Assembly: GCF_002013465.1 (NCBI RefSeq)
Contig: NZ_MAFC01000004.1
Location: 62,001 to 126,000, forward strand
Length of the DNA: 64,000 nucleotides
Direction of reading: 5' to 3'
Source: Mycobacterium sp. D16R12
Lineage (GTDB): Bacteria; Actinomycetota; Actinomycetes; Mycobacteriales; Mycobacteriaceae
Shown here: positions 63,982 to 64,000 of the stretch, piece after piece
Numbering within the stretch: the stretch's first letter is position 1
Layout: the number at the start of each line of letters is the position of its first letter
Made by a program: the position numbers and the translations under genes
The notes under the pieces: generated by a model
What the model was told of the DNA's origin: nothing
What the model saw: only the letters and a program-made list of their open reading frames with translations
Databases searched by the model: none

Positions 63982-64000
63982 ACGACGACCGCTCCGGGCG

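Noticed and set aside
1..64000. CRISPR array, insertion sequence or rRNA operon
   Set aside because: No regularly spaced repeat array, no transposase and no rRNA-like sequence was seen on either strand.

Overview
The window is about 64 kb of high-GC DNA with the gene content, codon use and GTG/TTG starts of a rapidly growing mycobacterium. The best fit is the Mycobacteroides abscessus-chelonae group. Lineage markers are an MspA-family porin, F420-type (Ddn and PPOX) proteins, an LCP ligase, a DUF4185 arabinanase-type protein, the fadE24-fadE23 pair, fprA, and the block prfB-mscS-(Pro-rich)-ftsE-ftsX-smpB, which matches M. tuberculosis Rv3105c-Rv3100c. The ssrA tag ends in NQRDYALAA. Everything here was read from sequence alone; no database search was run.

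Layout: 0-7 kb holds a P1-family peptidase, a sirtuin, a MarR regulator divergent from an MspA-type porin, a DUF1460 secreted protein and a lipoprotein trehalase of GH37 type. At 7.2-15.5 kb are tRNA-Ala(GGC), an MFS exporter, pgm, a YbjQ protein, two tandem carboxylesterases and a DUF4185 protein. At 15.4-26.8 kb are a thiolase divergent from an HxlR regulator, LysR, an LCP protein, a Ddn-like/TetR/O-methyltransferase cluster, GNAT, NUDIX, ilvG and gabD1.

The stretch 26.8-30.5 kb is unlike its surroundings. It is AT-richer and carries a single-chain DUF262-HNH (GmrSD-like) protein, a HEPN-like protein and gene remnants, and it stops at the 3' end of ssrA, a classic integration site. It looks like a small defence island. 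From 31 to 48.8 kb the window returns to core genome: a secreted protein, an FAD oxidoreductase/TetR/DUF2834 unit with two matching operators, smpB to prfB, an IclR/SDR-like pair with a 28-bp perfect palindrome, an acyl-CoA dehydrogenase, fprA, hisN and fadE24-fadE23.

The last part (48.9-64 kb) holds an ABC exporter, a secreted protein with an F420/PPOX enzyme, an SRPBCC-acyl-CoA synthetase fusion, a small lipoprotein, a solitary Clp-N protein and an MmpS-like protein. It then has a three-gene DyP-peroxidase operon with two unrecognised partners, a cupin and CocE-type hydrolase divergent from their TetR regulator, a frameshifted STAS gene and a PAS-ANTAR protein. The most promising candidates for new biology are the ssrA-flanking island, the DyP operon, and the fusion at 51.8-53.9 kb. 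Several regulator/palindrome pairs are testable.
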